NCBI GenBank assembly: GCA_002794735.1
Contig: NBAZ01000060.1
Location: 1 to 30,638, forward strand
DNA from: Pyrrhoderma lamaoense
Taxonomy: Eukaryota; Basidiomycota; Agaricomycetes; Hymenochaetales; Hymenochaetaceae
Direction of reading: 5' to 3'
DNA length: 30,638 bases
The translations under genes and the position numbers were made by a program. Below are positions 9,411-21,600 of the stretch, piece after piece. Under the pieces are notes generated by a model, which saw only the letters and a list, made by a program, of their open reading frames with translations, searched no databases and was not told the DNA's origin. Within the stretch, counting starts at the first letter, position 1, and every line of letters starts with the position of its first letter.

Positions 9411-10605
9411 CTTGCAGTACGGTCAGAGAAGCAGCAGAGTAGTAGATTAAGAGTACAGGCGACTATCAGAGAGCAACTTTGGGGAGGGGGTTGTAGGACC
9501 AGCTAAGTGTTTGGCCGGTCGTAGTGCATTTATAATGCACTTTCTAACTCGCCCGAGAAGTCCATTGCTACTACTCGGCCGCGCGCCTCGTTCATTTCTC
9601 TTACTATTTAGCTTCACTTTCTACTCTTACTCGAGGGTAGGGTTCGTTTATACGACCCCCTCGTTTCTGATAGCTTAAACCCTTCGTCCAGTGGCATATA
9701 GCCACCTGGACACCATGCTTTCCTTATTATCTAACCTTTATCTCGCGTTTTGATATATAAGCCTCCAGACTTGAGGCCGTAGTTAATCAATTAGTCCCCA
9801 CTCAATTCCCAGTGAATTCCTAGCTACTCCTCTCGGTCGCTATCTTTCTACACCCCCCCCCGAGTAGCTCTCTACTAGTCTCCTGTACTCTTTATCTACT
9901 TCTCTGCTGCTTTATTAGGCTGCCCGGGCGCGCTTGTAACGCTCTGACCGTACTGCAAGTCGTCCGGGCGGACTGAAATACATACACTTTTACCTCAAAA
10001 TACAGCCTCGGTCGGGGCTCTGTTCTATACGTTTCTACTGCATTTACTAGTCTGTGAAGTCTCAGCTCGCCTCGAGGTCTCTATCAGTCTCTACGGTCCG
10101 ACCGAGATCTCGGCCGGACGGCCGAGGTCGAGTATCTCGCTATTTAGCCCCCAAATCTTAGCCTGAGCATCGTGTCTGGTGTAGGCAGACTCTAAACCCC
10201 ACGTCCTCGCCACTAAATACAACACCAAGGTCAAAATCTGACCAAAAGTTTAGTTTTCAGGGTGAATAGATCGAGAGGGTATTAACTAATCGAGGGGAAT
10301 CACCTTATCTACTACGTCCGCAAGTCTAGAGGCTTATATATCAAAACGCGAGATAAAGGTTAGATAATAAGGAAAGCATGGTTTCCAGGTGGCTATATGC
10401 CACTGGACGAAAAGTTTAAGCTATCGGAAACGAGGGGACCATATAAACGAACCTTATCCTCGAGTAAAAGTGGAAAGGTAAGCTAAATAGTAAGAGAAAT
10501 GGACGAGGCGCACGGCCGAGTAGAAAGTAATGGACTTCTCGGGCGAGTTACAAAGTGCATTATAGATGTACTACGACCGGCTATCTACTTAGTTGGTCCT
10601 ACACT
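9411..10605 (-). mobile_element. Older inverted LTR-like element, split by a nested copy
   Basis: Positions 9411-9491 (ACTTGCAGTACGGTCAG... to the G-tract) and 10260-10605 (GGGTGAATAG... to CTTAGTTGGTCCTACA) are reverse complements of adjoining parts of the LTR-like family. Joined across the insertion they make one minus-strand element running from its start at 10605 to an interior point at 9411. Its 3' part is missing, and there is a small deletion between two cagag words near 9427. Confidence 0.7.
9492..10259 (+). mobile_element. Solo-LTR-like element, copy 2 (nested insertion)
   Basis: About 768 nt, TGTAGGACCAGCTAAG...AAGTTTAGTTTTCA, very similar to 17823-18569. It sits inside the inverted element 9411-10605. 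The four bases before it (9488-9491, GGGT) are repeated just after it (10260-10263, GGGT), as expected for a short target-site duplication. The hairpin word GTGCATTTATAATGCAC and the C-tract are present. No gag or pol coding sequence is nearby, so it is a solo LTR or other non-autonomous element. Confidence 0.7.
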
Positions 10606-10899
10606 GAGTTCCCTTATCTACATTGTTCTATCAATTAAAGGCTGTTCACCTTAAAAACCTGCTACGTATGCCAGGTATTAAAATTATTCATTCCCTTGTT
10701 TTTTCAAGGACCGTCGAGAGCGTACGGAGCCCAACAGAAGTGCCGAGTTCTACCTGTCATTGAAGCCTAGCTCCAGACAATCGAGGTTGGTAGACAATCA
10801 AGGGAGAAAAGAAAACTCTCCCCGGAGGGCTCCCGATGATCTCCGAGCTCAGTTACGTTGCCATTAAAAATCCAAATCCACAAACGTATTCCAGAATCT

Positions 10900-11172
10900 T
10901 AACTCTGCCCTGCTTTCTTGTTGCGATGTATCTTTTCGTTCTTACTCCGATTCTGCTCCAACATATCCGATTTTGTTCTTTTTGTTTTGAACCACCATTC
11001 TTTTAATGGTTGTGAGAGTATAAGGAGAGCTCGGACTTAGATACACAGTGCTTGTTTCGCATAAATGTATAAGAAAATCATTACTCGTATCGCATTTCTT
11101 GCCAAAACCCCAAGTATCAGAGACAACAGTGACTGGGAACACCTGAGAACTTGTATGTGTTTTCACAAACAA
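10900..11172 (-). other. Diverged repeat X, unrecognised; possible small ORF
   Basis: This stretch is alignable with 17555-17798 in the same orientation. On the minus strand both can be read as short peptides with a shared frame: here NDFLIHLCETSTVYLSPSS, there DEFLMNLCTKSIVCLSSSF, both followed by TI-TT-K. The 76-codon frame at 10942-11172 has no recognised domain. It may be the remnant of an unknown gene or repeat. The 294 bases before it (10606-10899) show nothing I can identify. Confidence 0.35.
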
Positions 11173-11382
11173 ACTGAATGAAGGAGAGGTTTAGGGACGT
11201 AAAGAAAATAAAGTTGACTTCCTGGGTATCAGTGAAATAGTGATAGATATAAGTCACAGTCTATGTGAATGAATGTAAGCGAACAAAATAAGTGTAGAAA
11301 AACAAAGTATTCAACAGAATCGCGATGGGATAGATAAAGATATTCAAGCACAACTATTATTACAAATGTTAAGTTTGTAACA

Positions 11383-14300
11383 CTAAGAAAAAGCAGTATT
11401 TGAGAGAAAACAAGTAGTCCATTGATCACCTCGATAGACTGAAGAGTCCAAACTGGTTGAGAAGCTTCTATTCAGAATACATGGACCATATACGACTGAG
11501 CGACGGAGATCTGGGGGAATCCACATAAGTAATTTACGGTTGGCTCCAGTGAGCCATCCACCAGCTTCTAAGCACCATTTTTCTCCTTCTGATTCGACAT
11601 TGACACTCCAGACATGTATTTCCCCATCCAGCGACCCAGAGACAAATTTGATATAACTATTGTCATTTGAGGGAAAGGATGCGACAGCGTTGACAGTTGA
11701 TGAAACACGAGCTTGGAAGAAGAGATCGCCAGTCGACATGTTCCATACGCAAACGGTTTCGTCATCTGATCCGGAGATTATCCACTTTCCATGGGGAGAA
11801 AAGCACACAGAGTTGACTATGTTCGTATGACCTGTTATTGAATCATACGCTGCTTGGCCGGTTTCAGCATTCCAGACTCGTATTGTTTTGTCATCAGAAC
11901 CAGAGACAACATATAAGCCATCGGGGGAGAAAGCAACAGAGTTGACCCAGCTAGAATGACCTTCAAAAGTGGAAAGTAGACTGCTATTGGAAACATTCCA
12001 GATACGGACAGTATTATCGACTGATCCGGAGACAATCTTCTTTCCGTCAGGAGAATAACAGACTGAGGAGACACTGTCTGTATGCCCGATAAATGGACCT
12101 GCTACCAATGAGCCACTCTCAACACCCCAGACTCGGATTGATTTGTCGCAAGAGCTCGAAGCAAGATGCTTTCCATCAGGAGAAAAAGTAAGTGAGAGAA
12201 CCCAGTCAGTGTGACCGATGCATGTGACAAATTCATCGTCGATCATATTCCATATTCGTACTGAGTCAAGTGATCCCGAAGCGAAGTGAATTTCATCGGG
12301 TGAAAATGCAACTGACTCTACCGAAGTAGACTGTTCTAAAGGACCTTTGACCAGATCCCCACTCTCCGTATTCCACACACAGACTGTGCCATCGTACGAG
12401 CCGATGACAAAAAGCTTTCCTGTTTTCGGTGAAATCGCAAACGCTCTAACTGCATCTGTTTGTCCCTCGAACCCTGGATCTGATTGTGTCACTCCCCTTT
12501 TAACGTCCCAGACTCTGATCGTCCCATCCACTGACGCGGAAGCAAAGTGCTTACCATCAGGTGCAAACGAGACAGACGTGACAGAATATGTATGGCCTTC
12601 AAATCTTGTTGGAGGAGCATCGCTGTCTTCTGCATTCCACATCCTTAATATTTTGTCAGAAGATCCCGACAGAATATGTTTGCCATCACCGGAATACACA
12701 ACTGAGTTTACGTCGCCCTTGCCGTCTCCAGAGAATGTACGCAAAACTCTGCCACTCGACACCTCCCATACACGGAAGGTCTCATCCCATGACCCTTGGA
12801 CAATCAGCTCGCTGTCTGGAGAAAATGACAGAGAGGCGACTGTGTTTGCGTGACCTATGAATGGGTCGAAGATCATATTTCTGCTTTGTACGTCCAAGAC
12901 AATGATGGTTCCTTCCCAAGAGCCTGACGCAAGATAGCGTCCATTGGGTGAGAACATGACACTGTTCACAGCTTCTGAATGCCCTCTCAACGGCTCTCCG
13001 GCTGGTTCACCACTATCAGCTCCCCACAGTCTGACAGTCTTATCATTAGACCCCGATGCTATGTACTTCCCGTCTCCAGAAAATGCGACAGAAGTAACTT
13101 CGTCTGAATGACCAACAAGTGGACCAAGAACCCTCTCACCAGTGACCGCATTCCATACCCGCACTGTTTTATCATAAGATCCCGAAGCAATATATTTCCC
13201 ATCTGCAGTGTACGCGACACTCGACACTCTGTCATAATGTCCTTGAAGTGGGCCGAGGAGTCGTCTGCCACTCACCACATCCCATACCTCAATGTCACCA
13301 TTTTCTGATCCTGATACAATTCGTCTACCATCAGGCGAGTATGAAATAGAATTGACCGAACTGCCAACATTTATCTGCCTGGTACATGCCAGCTGGGGCT
13401 TGTTCCCAACATACTCGACTCGTGTCAGTGATTGCGCTCGCTTAGCGTAGTGGTCAGCGACGATGGATCTCTCTCTCATTAACGGGAGGAATGTCATGTA
13501 CAAATGAGGGCTACTTTGAGAGATAGGTTCGATAAATATAAGGAGCTGATCATGGGCATCTTGGAAAAATGTAGATAGTTGTGCGTTCTTGTTCTATATA
13601 GATATTAGTTTGAGTCATGATTTGATCCAGAATCGCTTACCCCTATCCAGGCGATGACATCCTCGATAGATTGCAAAAGAAAATCGTACAACGAGCCTGT
13701 CAGGCTGAGGACTTCAACCCAATACAGTAACCGGTTTAATGCGAAAGACTCGAGCTGTTTGTATAGGTCTTCTGAATAAGGGACCTCCCGCAGATGAGAA
13801 GCCCAATGGCGGCAGGCATATAGTAAAGAAGCAGTGATTTTGCCTTTGACGCGTTCCTCAAGTCGAGGCACGTCCTTGTTCAGCTTGTACGACGTCTCCA
13901 GATCACAGATATTGAATCGAAGTCCTTTCATCAGCTCGAAGCATCGCTGCGAAATGTGTGCCTTCTCCCCTTCTTCGTCGATGAACCATGCCTTTCCACG
14001 CGCTCCTTTCGAGATCAAGTAGTCGTATAGTGAAGTATGGTACAAACGGACCGGTTTGTTAGGCTCAAATGCAACTAATGAACGTAGTGAGTTGAGAATT
14101 CTCCATGTCTTTCCATAATCAAGCCCTAGGAAATCATTAATCTCCGTCTCCGAGAGTTGTTCTTTGCCAAACATGATCAACGAAAATACTCTTGAGAAGT
14201 CGGTTATCACAGCCTCGTTTTGGTTCAGTGAACGGCTGAGAGTGTCCTCGTATAGCTCTTCAAGAGATAATGATTTCGTTCGAACTAAACGCTTAAGTTC

Positions 14301-16512
14301 GCCTCCCATGTCCACATAATTGTTTTCGATGAGTCTCACAGCAGTTGTTGCCCATATGAATAACCCATTAGCGGCTTCGCCAAGAATCTTCATACTATCG
14401 TCCCACGGCCACTCCGGTTCTATTTTTATCAAATCCCTTTCCTTCAAGTCCCAAAGTTTGGTTTGTATGTACTTAAGGACATCACCCTTGGTATTTCTCG
14501 AGTCATGATCGAGGTGTGTGTGACGTATTCTCAGTCTCGTGAGCTCTTCAGACGAGGCAATGTCCCCTTCCGGTCGACTAGTGACAAGAAAGCGGTAATT
14601 GGGAGGTAGTGTCTGTAGTTCCTCCTTTATCAGTCTGATATATGGCTCCCGCGCCCCCCTGCTTCCGCACTCATCCAAGGCATCGAGGACAATGAGAATG
14701 GTGTCCTTTTTCTTCCCTTCCTCTGTTATCGCATGGAGTGGATTGTATAGCAAGATCTCAAAAGCTCTTCCTGGAGTGGCAAAGGCTATATCATTCGCAT
14801 CAAGCTGAGAATTGATTGCCTCGGCAGTTTTCTGGCATCGTTTGGCTAAATCGAACGCGATAGTACGGAAGATATATGCAGGATCGCTTTTGTCTCTCAG
14901 AAAGTACTGATGAGAACCGAGTTGGCCCTTTTTTTGGTAATTTTCTGCAATTGTGGTAGCGATCGTACTCTTGCCAGTTCCAACACGTCCAAGGATGAAG
15001 AAGACATTGGGCACATCCGTATCGTGTATCCAATTCTGTATTTCCTTCAAGACCTCGACACGTGTTCCTTCTAGACAAGGCTGGCGATCAGTTCTACCCT
15101 CGTGCTTTGGTTGAAGCTTCTTTTCGAGTTCTACGAGTAAGGTTTGTTCAGTACGTGTACATAAAGATAGATGCTAAACCAATAATTTAAGCTTACTTTC
15201 CCTGAGCTTCTCACTAATTTCTACCCGTGCTTCGACCCGAGCTTCAATAATGTCCTGTCGGATAAACGCTGATTCGAGTTCATTCTTCAAGTTTCCAAGT
15301 GTAGCTTCTAGATTCTCTACTGCAGCTTTCTTCTGTTGCATGAAGGTACGAGCTAACAATATAGTTCAAAGATAAGCAACGTAAGTTATACAGGCACCAT
15401 TGCGTAACTCACAAATGGAATTATTCCGTGCATAGTCTTGTATGAGATCACTACACCTAGTGATAAATACAAAAATATTGGTGATAGTTAATCGCAAAGA
15501 ACCAGATGGATTGTTGAAAACAGAAGTGTCTTTGATAACTGAGAATAGTCCCATAAGACTCTTCACGAGATCCCTGATCCGTTTATCGGTATTGATCTGA
15601 GTAGCGATAATCTGGAAGGATTAAATATATAAAAGTAAAAATGTGATGCTGTACAAGGACTCACATTCAAGAATGCTGTTGTTATGGACCACGCTACTTT
15701 CAGATATGGGCTAGCCTATAAAACGACTCAGTCAACATGAAAACGAAGGACAGTAATAACCTCAAGGTTACTCACATCTGCTATGCTACCTCCAAAATCG
15801 ACAAATGCGGTGATATTATAACCCAGTTCCACCAACGATTGGCATGCATTACTCTCTGCTACGCGCTTTGCCGTATCAAAAATTATGTTAACGTCCTCCG
15901 TAAGATCGTCGTGATAAGCGAATTGAACGTCAAGGAGGACACGAGCAAGATTAATGAGAGTTATCTCAGTATTCTTCGTTTCGTCGGATGATTGAAGGCG
16001 TAAGAAGATGGAGTGCTGTGATCTAGACTTTGATTGTAGGGTAATAGACGTATCTATTGTTCGTTTATCGGTGTTTGACGAGCATAGATACTTCTGGATC
16101 ATACCTTCGTTGTTCTCGTCCTCAGTAAGCAGATCACTCAGTATACATTCTCCATATCCAATACGCCTATCCCCGGTATAAGGTTCCCTCTTCAACTCGA
16201 TCGCGATTCTGGTTCCGTTGTCCGAACACGTGCTAAATTATGAAGTGGAGTCAGTGTTTCGTGATGATAATAGTTGGATTAAGTGTTAGACAAACATCGG
16301 AAATGTCTCGTTCCACGTAGGTGGTAGATCATTTACTGATCTCGTTCTGAAGCTCTGATCGTCATAGGTGATCTTGACGTATATATCTGACGCTCTTGCT
16401 TTGGCGGGTAAAGATATGTCGGAACGAGAAACTAGTATGGGGAGTTAGATAGATGGTCAAGGATAGCTATAGTACTCGAAAACGAACCTCGAAGGGTGTA
16501 GAATGAAGGCAT
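11383..16512 (-). CDS. Gene B: intact C2-NACHT-WD40 NLR (STAND) receptor
   Basis: Nine exons (minus): 16512-16488, 16392-16296, 16232-16105, 16053-15776, 15715-15665, 15611-15413, 15352-15197, 15130-13641, 13593-11383. They are open throughout and predict 1544 residues. Domains: C2-like (IYVK, TWNETF; about 8-84); helical region (about 85-260) with SPYLKVAWSITTAFLN on its own 51-nt exon; exon 7 coiled coil (about 261-311), 7 residues longer than in the paralogs through a tandem EARV repeat; NACHT with Walker A GRVGTGKST (359-367), Walker B TILIVLDALDECG and VTSRPEGD; winged helix with HTSLYDYL; 14 WD40 repeats; tail WIPPDLRRSVVYGP. All donors are GT. By family it should be an NTP-driven signalling receptor for non-self or incompatibility. 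The ligand is unknown. The exact start rests on MPSFYTLR being conserved among paralogs. Confidence 0.88.
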
Positions 16513-17524
16513 GGTCAAGGCATCAACTAAGGCTTAAGGAGTAAGGAGGACGGGAGATAGAAAAAAATGGGGAGTATATGTGTGGGAGATGAAGCTAATA
16601 CGAAGAAGCGCCTCGTGGCAGCCATGTGTTCGTTGATATCAATTCTTGATGATAGTGGGACAGAAGTCAATAGTAAAGCAATTCAAAAATCCCGCAAGGA
16701 AGGACTGATATATCTGATGCGTATGTTCATCTCAAGAAATTAATGTAGGGAACCTCATGATGATACTAGAAATCCTAGATGATGCATAGATACGAGAGTC
16801 ATGCATGTCTGCCAAACCGAGTTACATCAAACTTCTGGAAGTCTCACCTACTTAGTCGCGCGTCAGAAGTCGCATGCATGATGATGATATGATTTGGATG
16901 GATGTCAGAGAACCTGATGTACAAGAACCTGGTATCTATTGCCTCTCCTCTCCTGTATTTAAAGCGAACCTCAGTACATAAACCTAAGATAGGAGCTGTG
17001 AATAAACATAGTATCTTGTATCATCATCTCAGGTTCTTCGATAGATGTCAACTCATTGAGATAGCCTGATTGATCCATGTATCGTTTTGAGATTAGAAGT
17101 GATATTTCTAAGGCATACTTTGTTTAGAGTGGGGACATGAGGAGTAGATAAGCGTGGACACAGAGAAATCGACTATCGGTACAGCACGGTGAACTAGTAA
17201 AAGTTATGATATCAGTAAATCCATAAGCCTAGTTGGCAAACAGCTATCCATCGACACTCACGTATAGTAGTCCACTGAGTAAGGAGTAAGAAACAGGAGT
17301 CCCTTTTAATTGGTTAATAGGCGTTACTCAAAGTCTTCATAATTGTGTATACCCCAGCATGCGATGGCAATCAGAACCTTCACAACGTGCATCCCTACCC
17401 AAGAGCTACCTTTGTGGTAATTCTTTCATGGAGACTGTACATGTACACGTCGTCCCAGCGAGGCCTAATTGAAGTATGAACGTAAAGCATAATAAGAAAT
17501 CGAGTCATAATCTTGACGGTCTCT
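16513..17524. other. Intergenic, upstream of gene B
   Basis: No convincing gene. A stretch at about 16554-16592 (minus TCCCACACATATACTCCCC then a T-rich run) is a weak match to the promoter block of the other NLR genes, but nearer to the ATG. The collapsed relic found upstream of A and C is not seen here. A possible small element with inverted ends lies at 16909-17037. Confidence 0.5.
16909..17037. repeat. Possible small element bounded by 9-bp inverted repeat
   Basis: AGAACCTGA at 16909-16917 and TCAGGTTCT at 17029-17037 form a perfect 9-bp inverted repeat. The interior has pyrimidine-rich CCTCTCCTCTCCTG, TATTTAAAG and GTGAATAAAC, which could be promoter and polyadenylation signals of a short LTR. 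There is no second copy in the window, so the identity is uncertain. Confidence 0.25.
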
Positions 17525-17525
17525 T

Positions 17526-17798
17526 TTAATGACCTCGAGTGGATCCACTTTCACTACCCTGCTTTCTTGTTTGCAAATACATTCTTGTTCTTATCTCAAA
17601 TACACTCTCGCATATCTGTCCTTGCTCTACTTTGTTTTCCAATTTTTTTGTGGTTGCGATTGTGTCAGGAAAGCTAGAACTTAGACATACAATGCTTTTA
17701 GTGCATAAATTCATAAGGAACTCATCACTCAAGTGGTAATAGACAAGCACCGTAGTTACAGCTTGTGTAGCTACTAATAAAACATGCTTATAAGACAT
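17526..17798 (-). other. Diverged repeat X', unrecognised; possible small ORF
   Basis: Partner of 10900-11172. A 90-codon minus-strand frame starts MSYKHVLLVATQAVTTVLVYY, a hydrophobic stretch that could span a membrane, followed by DEFLMNLCTKSIVCLSSSF and a polar tail. The right end is 24 bases from the LTR-like element. No domain is recognised, and there is no evidence of expression. Confidence 0.3.
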
Positions 17799-17822
17799 GA
17801 TATTACAAAGAAGAAAAGGCGT

Positions 17823-18569
17823 TGTAGGACCAGCTAAGTGTTTGGCCAGTCGTAGTGCATTTATAATGCACTTTCTAACCCGCCCGAGAAGTCCATTTCT
17901 ACTACTCGGCGCGCGCCTCGTTCATTTCCTTACTATTTAGCTTCACTTTCTACTCTTACTCGAGGGTAGCGTTCGTTTATACGACCCCCTCGTTTCTGAT
18001 AACTTAAACCCTTCGTCCAGTGGCATATAGCCACCTGGACACCATGCTTTCCTTATTATCTACCCTTTATCTCGCTTTTTGCTATATAAAGCCTCCAGAC
18101 TTGAGGCCGTAGGAATCAATCAATTCCCAGTTAATCCCCAGTCGACTCGCAGTCTATTCACCCCCCCCCCCTCGAGTAGCTCTCTACTAGTCTCCTGTAC
18201 TCTTTATCTACTTCTACTGCTTTATTAGGCTGCCCGGGCGCGCTTGTAACGCTCTGACCGTACTGCAGGTCGTCCGGGCGGACTGAAATACATACACTTT
18301 TACCTCAAACTACAGCCTCGGTAGGGGCTCTGTTCTATACGTTTCTACTACTTATACTGGTCTGTGAAGGCTCAGCTCGCCTCAAGGTCTCTATCAGTCT
18401 CTACGGTCCGACCGAGATCTCGGTTGGACGGCCGAAGCCGAGTATCTCGCTCTTAAGCCCCCAAATCTTAGCCTGAGTATCGTGTCTGGTGTTTGCAGAC
18501 TCTAAACCCCACGTCCTCGCCACTAAATACGACACCAAGGTCAAAATCTGACCAAAAGTTTAGTTTTCA
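17823..18569 (+). mobile_element. Solo-LTR-like element, copy 3
   Basis: About 747 nt, TGTAGGACCAGCTAAG...AAGTTTAGTTTTCA, collinear with copy 2 and very similar to it. It contains GTGCATTTATAATGCAC (17855-17871, a perfect stem of 6 around 5), the ATAGCCAC palindrome and a run of C. The flanks ggcgt and ctgta do not match, so there is no target-site duplication. It separates genes B and C. Confidence 0.68.
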
Positions 18570-18656
18570 CTGTAGCTTGAGATAAAAGTGTATATTTTCT
18601 GCCCACACGGACGACTTACAGTAGCTACCTACTTAGTTAGTCCTATGTCCTACAAC
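18570..18656 (-). mobile_element. Inverted remnant of the same LTR-like family
   Basis: Positions 18571-18622 (TGTAGCTTGAGATAAAAGTG... to GACTTACAGTA) are the reverse complement of the family's interior around its TACTGCARGTCGTCCGG core. Positions 18623-18656 (...CTACTTAGTTAGTCCT, ending GTCCTACAAC) are the reverse complement of its start. Most of the element between these parts is deleted. The outer ends at 17821 (GTTGTAGGAC) and 18656 (GTCCTACAAC) therefore form an inverted repeat that mimics a terminal-inverted-repeat transposon. Confidence 0.6.
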
Positions 18657-21600
18657 GTAGGTATAGCATGAACAAAAAAGGATAATTAGAAACAAAATAA
18701 TACGGAGAATGACTCAGAATAATTTGTAGGACTAAGGAGAGGTTTTATGAGATGTGTCCATTAGGGGACGGAAAGCAAGCAGTCCAGTGAGCGCCTTGTT
18801 TGACTGAAAGATCCAACTTTGTTGAAAACCGTGTATTAAGTGTGCGTATGCATGGCCCGTTTACTAGTGAATGACGAAGGTCTGGGGGAATCCATATTAG
18901 TAGATCATTGTCGTTTCCAACCAGCCAACCATTGTCTTCAAGAAGCCATTTTTTCTTTTCTGATCCAATGTTTACAGACCAAATATGAATTGTTCCATCC
19001 CAGGATCCAGATGCGAATTTGATATAGTTACTATCAGCCATAGGGAAAGAGGCGATAGTTTTGACAGGTGATGAAACACGAGCTTGAAAGAAGAGATCAC
19101 CATTCGCTACATCCCATATGCAGACAGTCTTGTCATCTGATCCTGATAATATCCACCTTCCATCGGGAGAAAAGCATACTGAACTCACAGTGTCTGTATG
19201 ACCTGTTATTGGACCATACATTGCCTGGCTAGTCTCAGTGTTCCAGACTTGAATCGTTCTGTCAGAGGACCCGGAGACAGCACAGTAACCAGCAACGGAG
19301 CAAGCAACAGAGTTGACTGAGCGAGAATGACCTTCGAAAGTGGAAAGTAGGATGCCATTGGAGGCGTTCCAATACGGACAGTCGTATCATTTGACCCGGA
19401 GATGATCTTCTTTCCGTCAAAAGTATAACAGACTGAGCAGACCCAGCTTGTATGCCCGGTAAGTGGAGTTAAATCCAATGAGCCTCTTTCCACGTTCCAT
19501 ATCCGGATAGTACTGTCGCTAGAGCCTGAAGCAAGATGCTTACCATCAGGAGAAAAAGCGACTGAGAAAACCCAGCCAGTGTGACCGTTACAAGTAACAT
19601 AATTATCGTCGATCATATTCCATATATGTACTGATTCATCGGCAGACCCTGAGGCAAAGTGAATTTCATCAGACGAAAATGCAACTGATGTAATACTCCA
19701 AGAATTTCCTTGTAAAGGGCCTTTAACCATTTTACCGCTCTTCTCATTCCACACACATACAGTACTATCATCAGAGCCAGAAACAAGAAACTTTCCAGTT
19801 TTTGGAGATATTGCAGTCGCTCGTATTGCTTCTGTCTGCCTTACGGACAGCGAATCCTCTACTCCTTTTTCAACGTCCCAGACCCTGATTGTACCATGAT
19901 ATGATCCAGATGCAAAGTGCTTATTGTCAGGTGCGAAAGATACAGACTTAATTATGGACGTATGACCTTCGAATCTTCTCGGAAGAGTATCGTTGTCTTC
20001 TACATTCCACAATCTTAGTATTTTATCGTAAGATCCTGACAAAATACGTTTGCCATCATGAGAATAGGCAAGCGAAGATATCCGACCCATGTTGCCTTCA
20101 GAGAACTTACGTAACACAACACCAGTCGACACCTCCCATACACGAATAGTGCCATCCAATGACCCTGATGCAATTTTCTCGCTGTCCGGAGAAAATGATA
20201 AGGAGGTGACTGAGTCTGAGTGACCTTCGAATGGGTCGGTAATCATGCTTCTACTATGTATATCCCAGATAATGATGGTATAATCCTCCGATCCTGAAGA
20301 AAGGTAGCATCCATTAGGTGAGAATACGACGCTTCGCACGGAACTTGAATGTCCTCTCAGAGGATCCCCAACTGGCGCGCCACTCTCAGTACTCCACAGT
20401 TGAGTAGTATTGTCGTCAGAACCCGATGCAATGTACTTCCCATCTCTAGAAATTGCGACAGAATTAACCTTCTCTAGATGCCCAACAAGTGGTCCAAGAA
20501 CGCTCTCGCCAGTAAGCGCATTCCATACTCGTATCGTCTTATCCTCAGACCCCGACGTAATATATCTCCCATCTTCAGAATACGCAATACTCGTGACCGT
20601 TTCCGAGTGTCCGTGGAGTGGGCCAAGAAGTACTTCGCCAGTTATTGCATCCCATACACTGATAACACCTGCCCATGATCCCGATGCGATTCGTTTACTA
20701 TCAGGGGAATATGATATAGAGTTGATCCATCTGCTAACATTTATATGCTTAACACATGCCATTTGAGGCTTGTTGCCAATATATTCGACATCTGTTAGTG
20801 ATTGTGCTCGCTTGGCGTAGTGTTTAGCGACGATGGAGTCTTTTTGCAAAAGTGGGAGGAATGTCATGTATATATGTGGGGTACTTTGAGAGATGGGCTC
20901 GATGAAACGGAGTAGTTGATAGTGGGCATCTCTAATAAACTCGGATAAATGCGTGCATTTCTCCTATTCTGTTCTTAGCTTTGATTATAGACTGACTAAG
21001 AATAACTTACCTCTAACCAGCTGATTGCATTCTCGAGAGACGGAAGGAGGAAAGCGAATACTGAATCAGTCAGACTAAGAACCTCGATCCAGTAAAGAAA
21101 GCGGTTGAACACAAAGTCATCGACTTGGATGCATAAATACTCGGAAAATGGTACTTCTCGTATATGAGAAGCCCAATGACGACAGGAGTATCGTAGGGAT
21201 GCGGATATTTCATCACTAACGCGCGTCCTAAGCCCTTGTACATCCATATTCCTGTGGTACGATGACTTCAGCCTGCAAGAATTAAATTGAAGCCCTTTCA
21301 TCAGCTCAAGGCATCGAATCGAGATCCACATTTTTTCCTTTTTCTCGTCAATGAACCACGGCTTTTCCACTTGTTCTTTTCGACACTAAGTAGTCATATA
21401 ACGAAGTATGATACAACCGGACAGGTTGGCCGCGCTCGAAAGCAATCAGCGAATGTAATGAGTTGAGAATTCCATGTGACTTCCCGAATCCGAGTCCTAG
21501 CAGATCATCTATCTCTATGCCTGAGAGCTGTTCCTTCCCAAACATGATTAACGAGAATACCCTAGAGAAACATGCTGACGTATCTTCAGTCCAATCCAGT

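Noticed and set aside
9492..10605. DNA transposon with about 300-bp terminal inverted repeats
   Set aside because: The right inverted arm continues at 9491-9411 as the same older element, and GGGT flanks the inner element. A nested insertion explains this better.
12347..12853. 168-codon plus-strand frame inside gene B
   Set aside because: Antisense shadow of the WD40 repeats. The same applies to the plus-strand frames at 20410-20766, 5855-6241, 4314-4559 and 21717-21968, and to minus frames inside gene D such as 28223-28630.
18745..19221. Separate WD40 gene at the end of gene C
   Set aside because: It is the continuation of exon 9 after the frameshift near 19374, encoding the last blades and the conserved tail.
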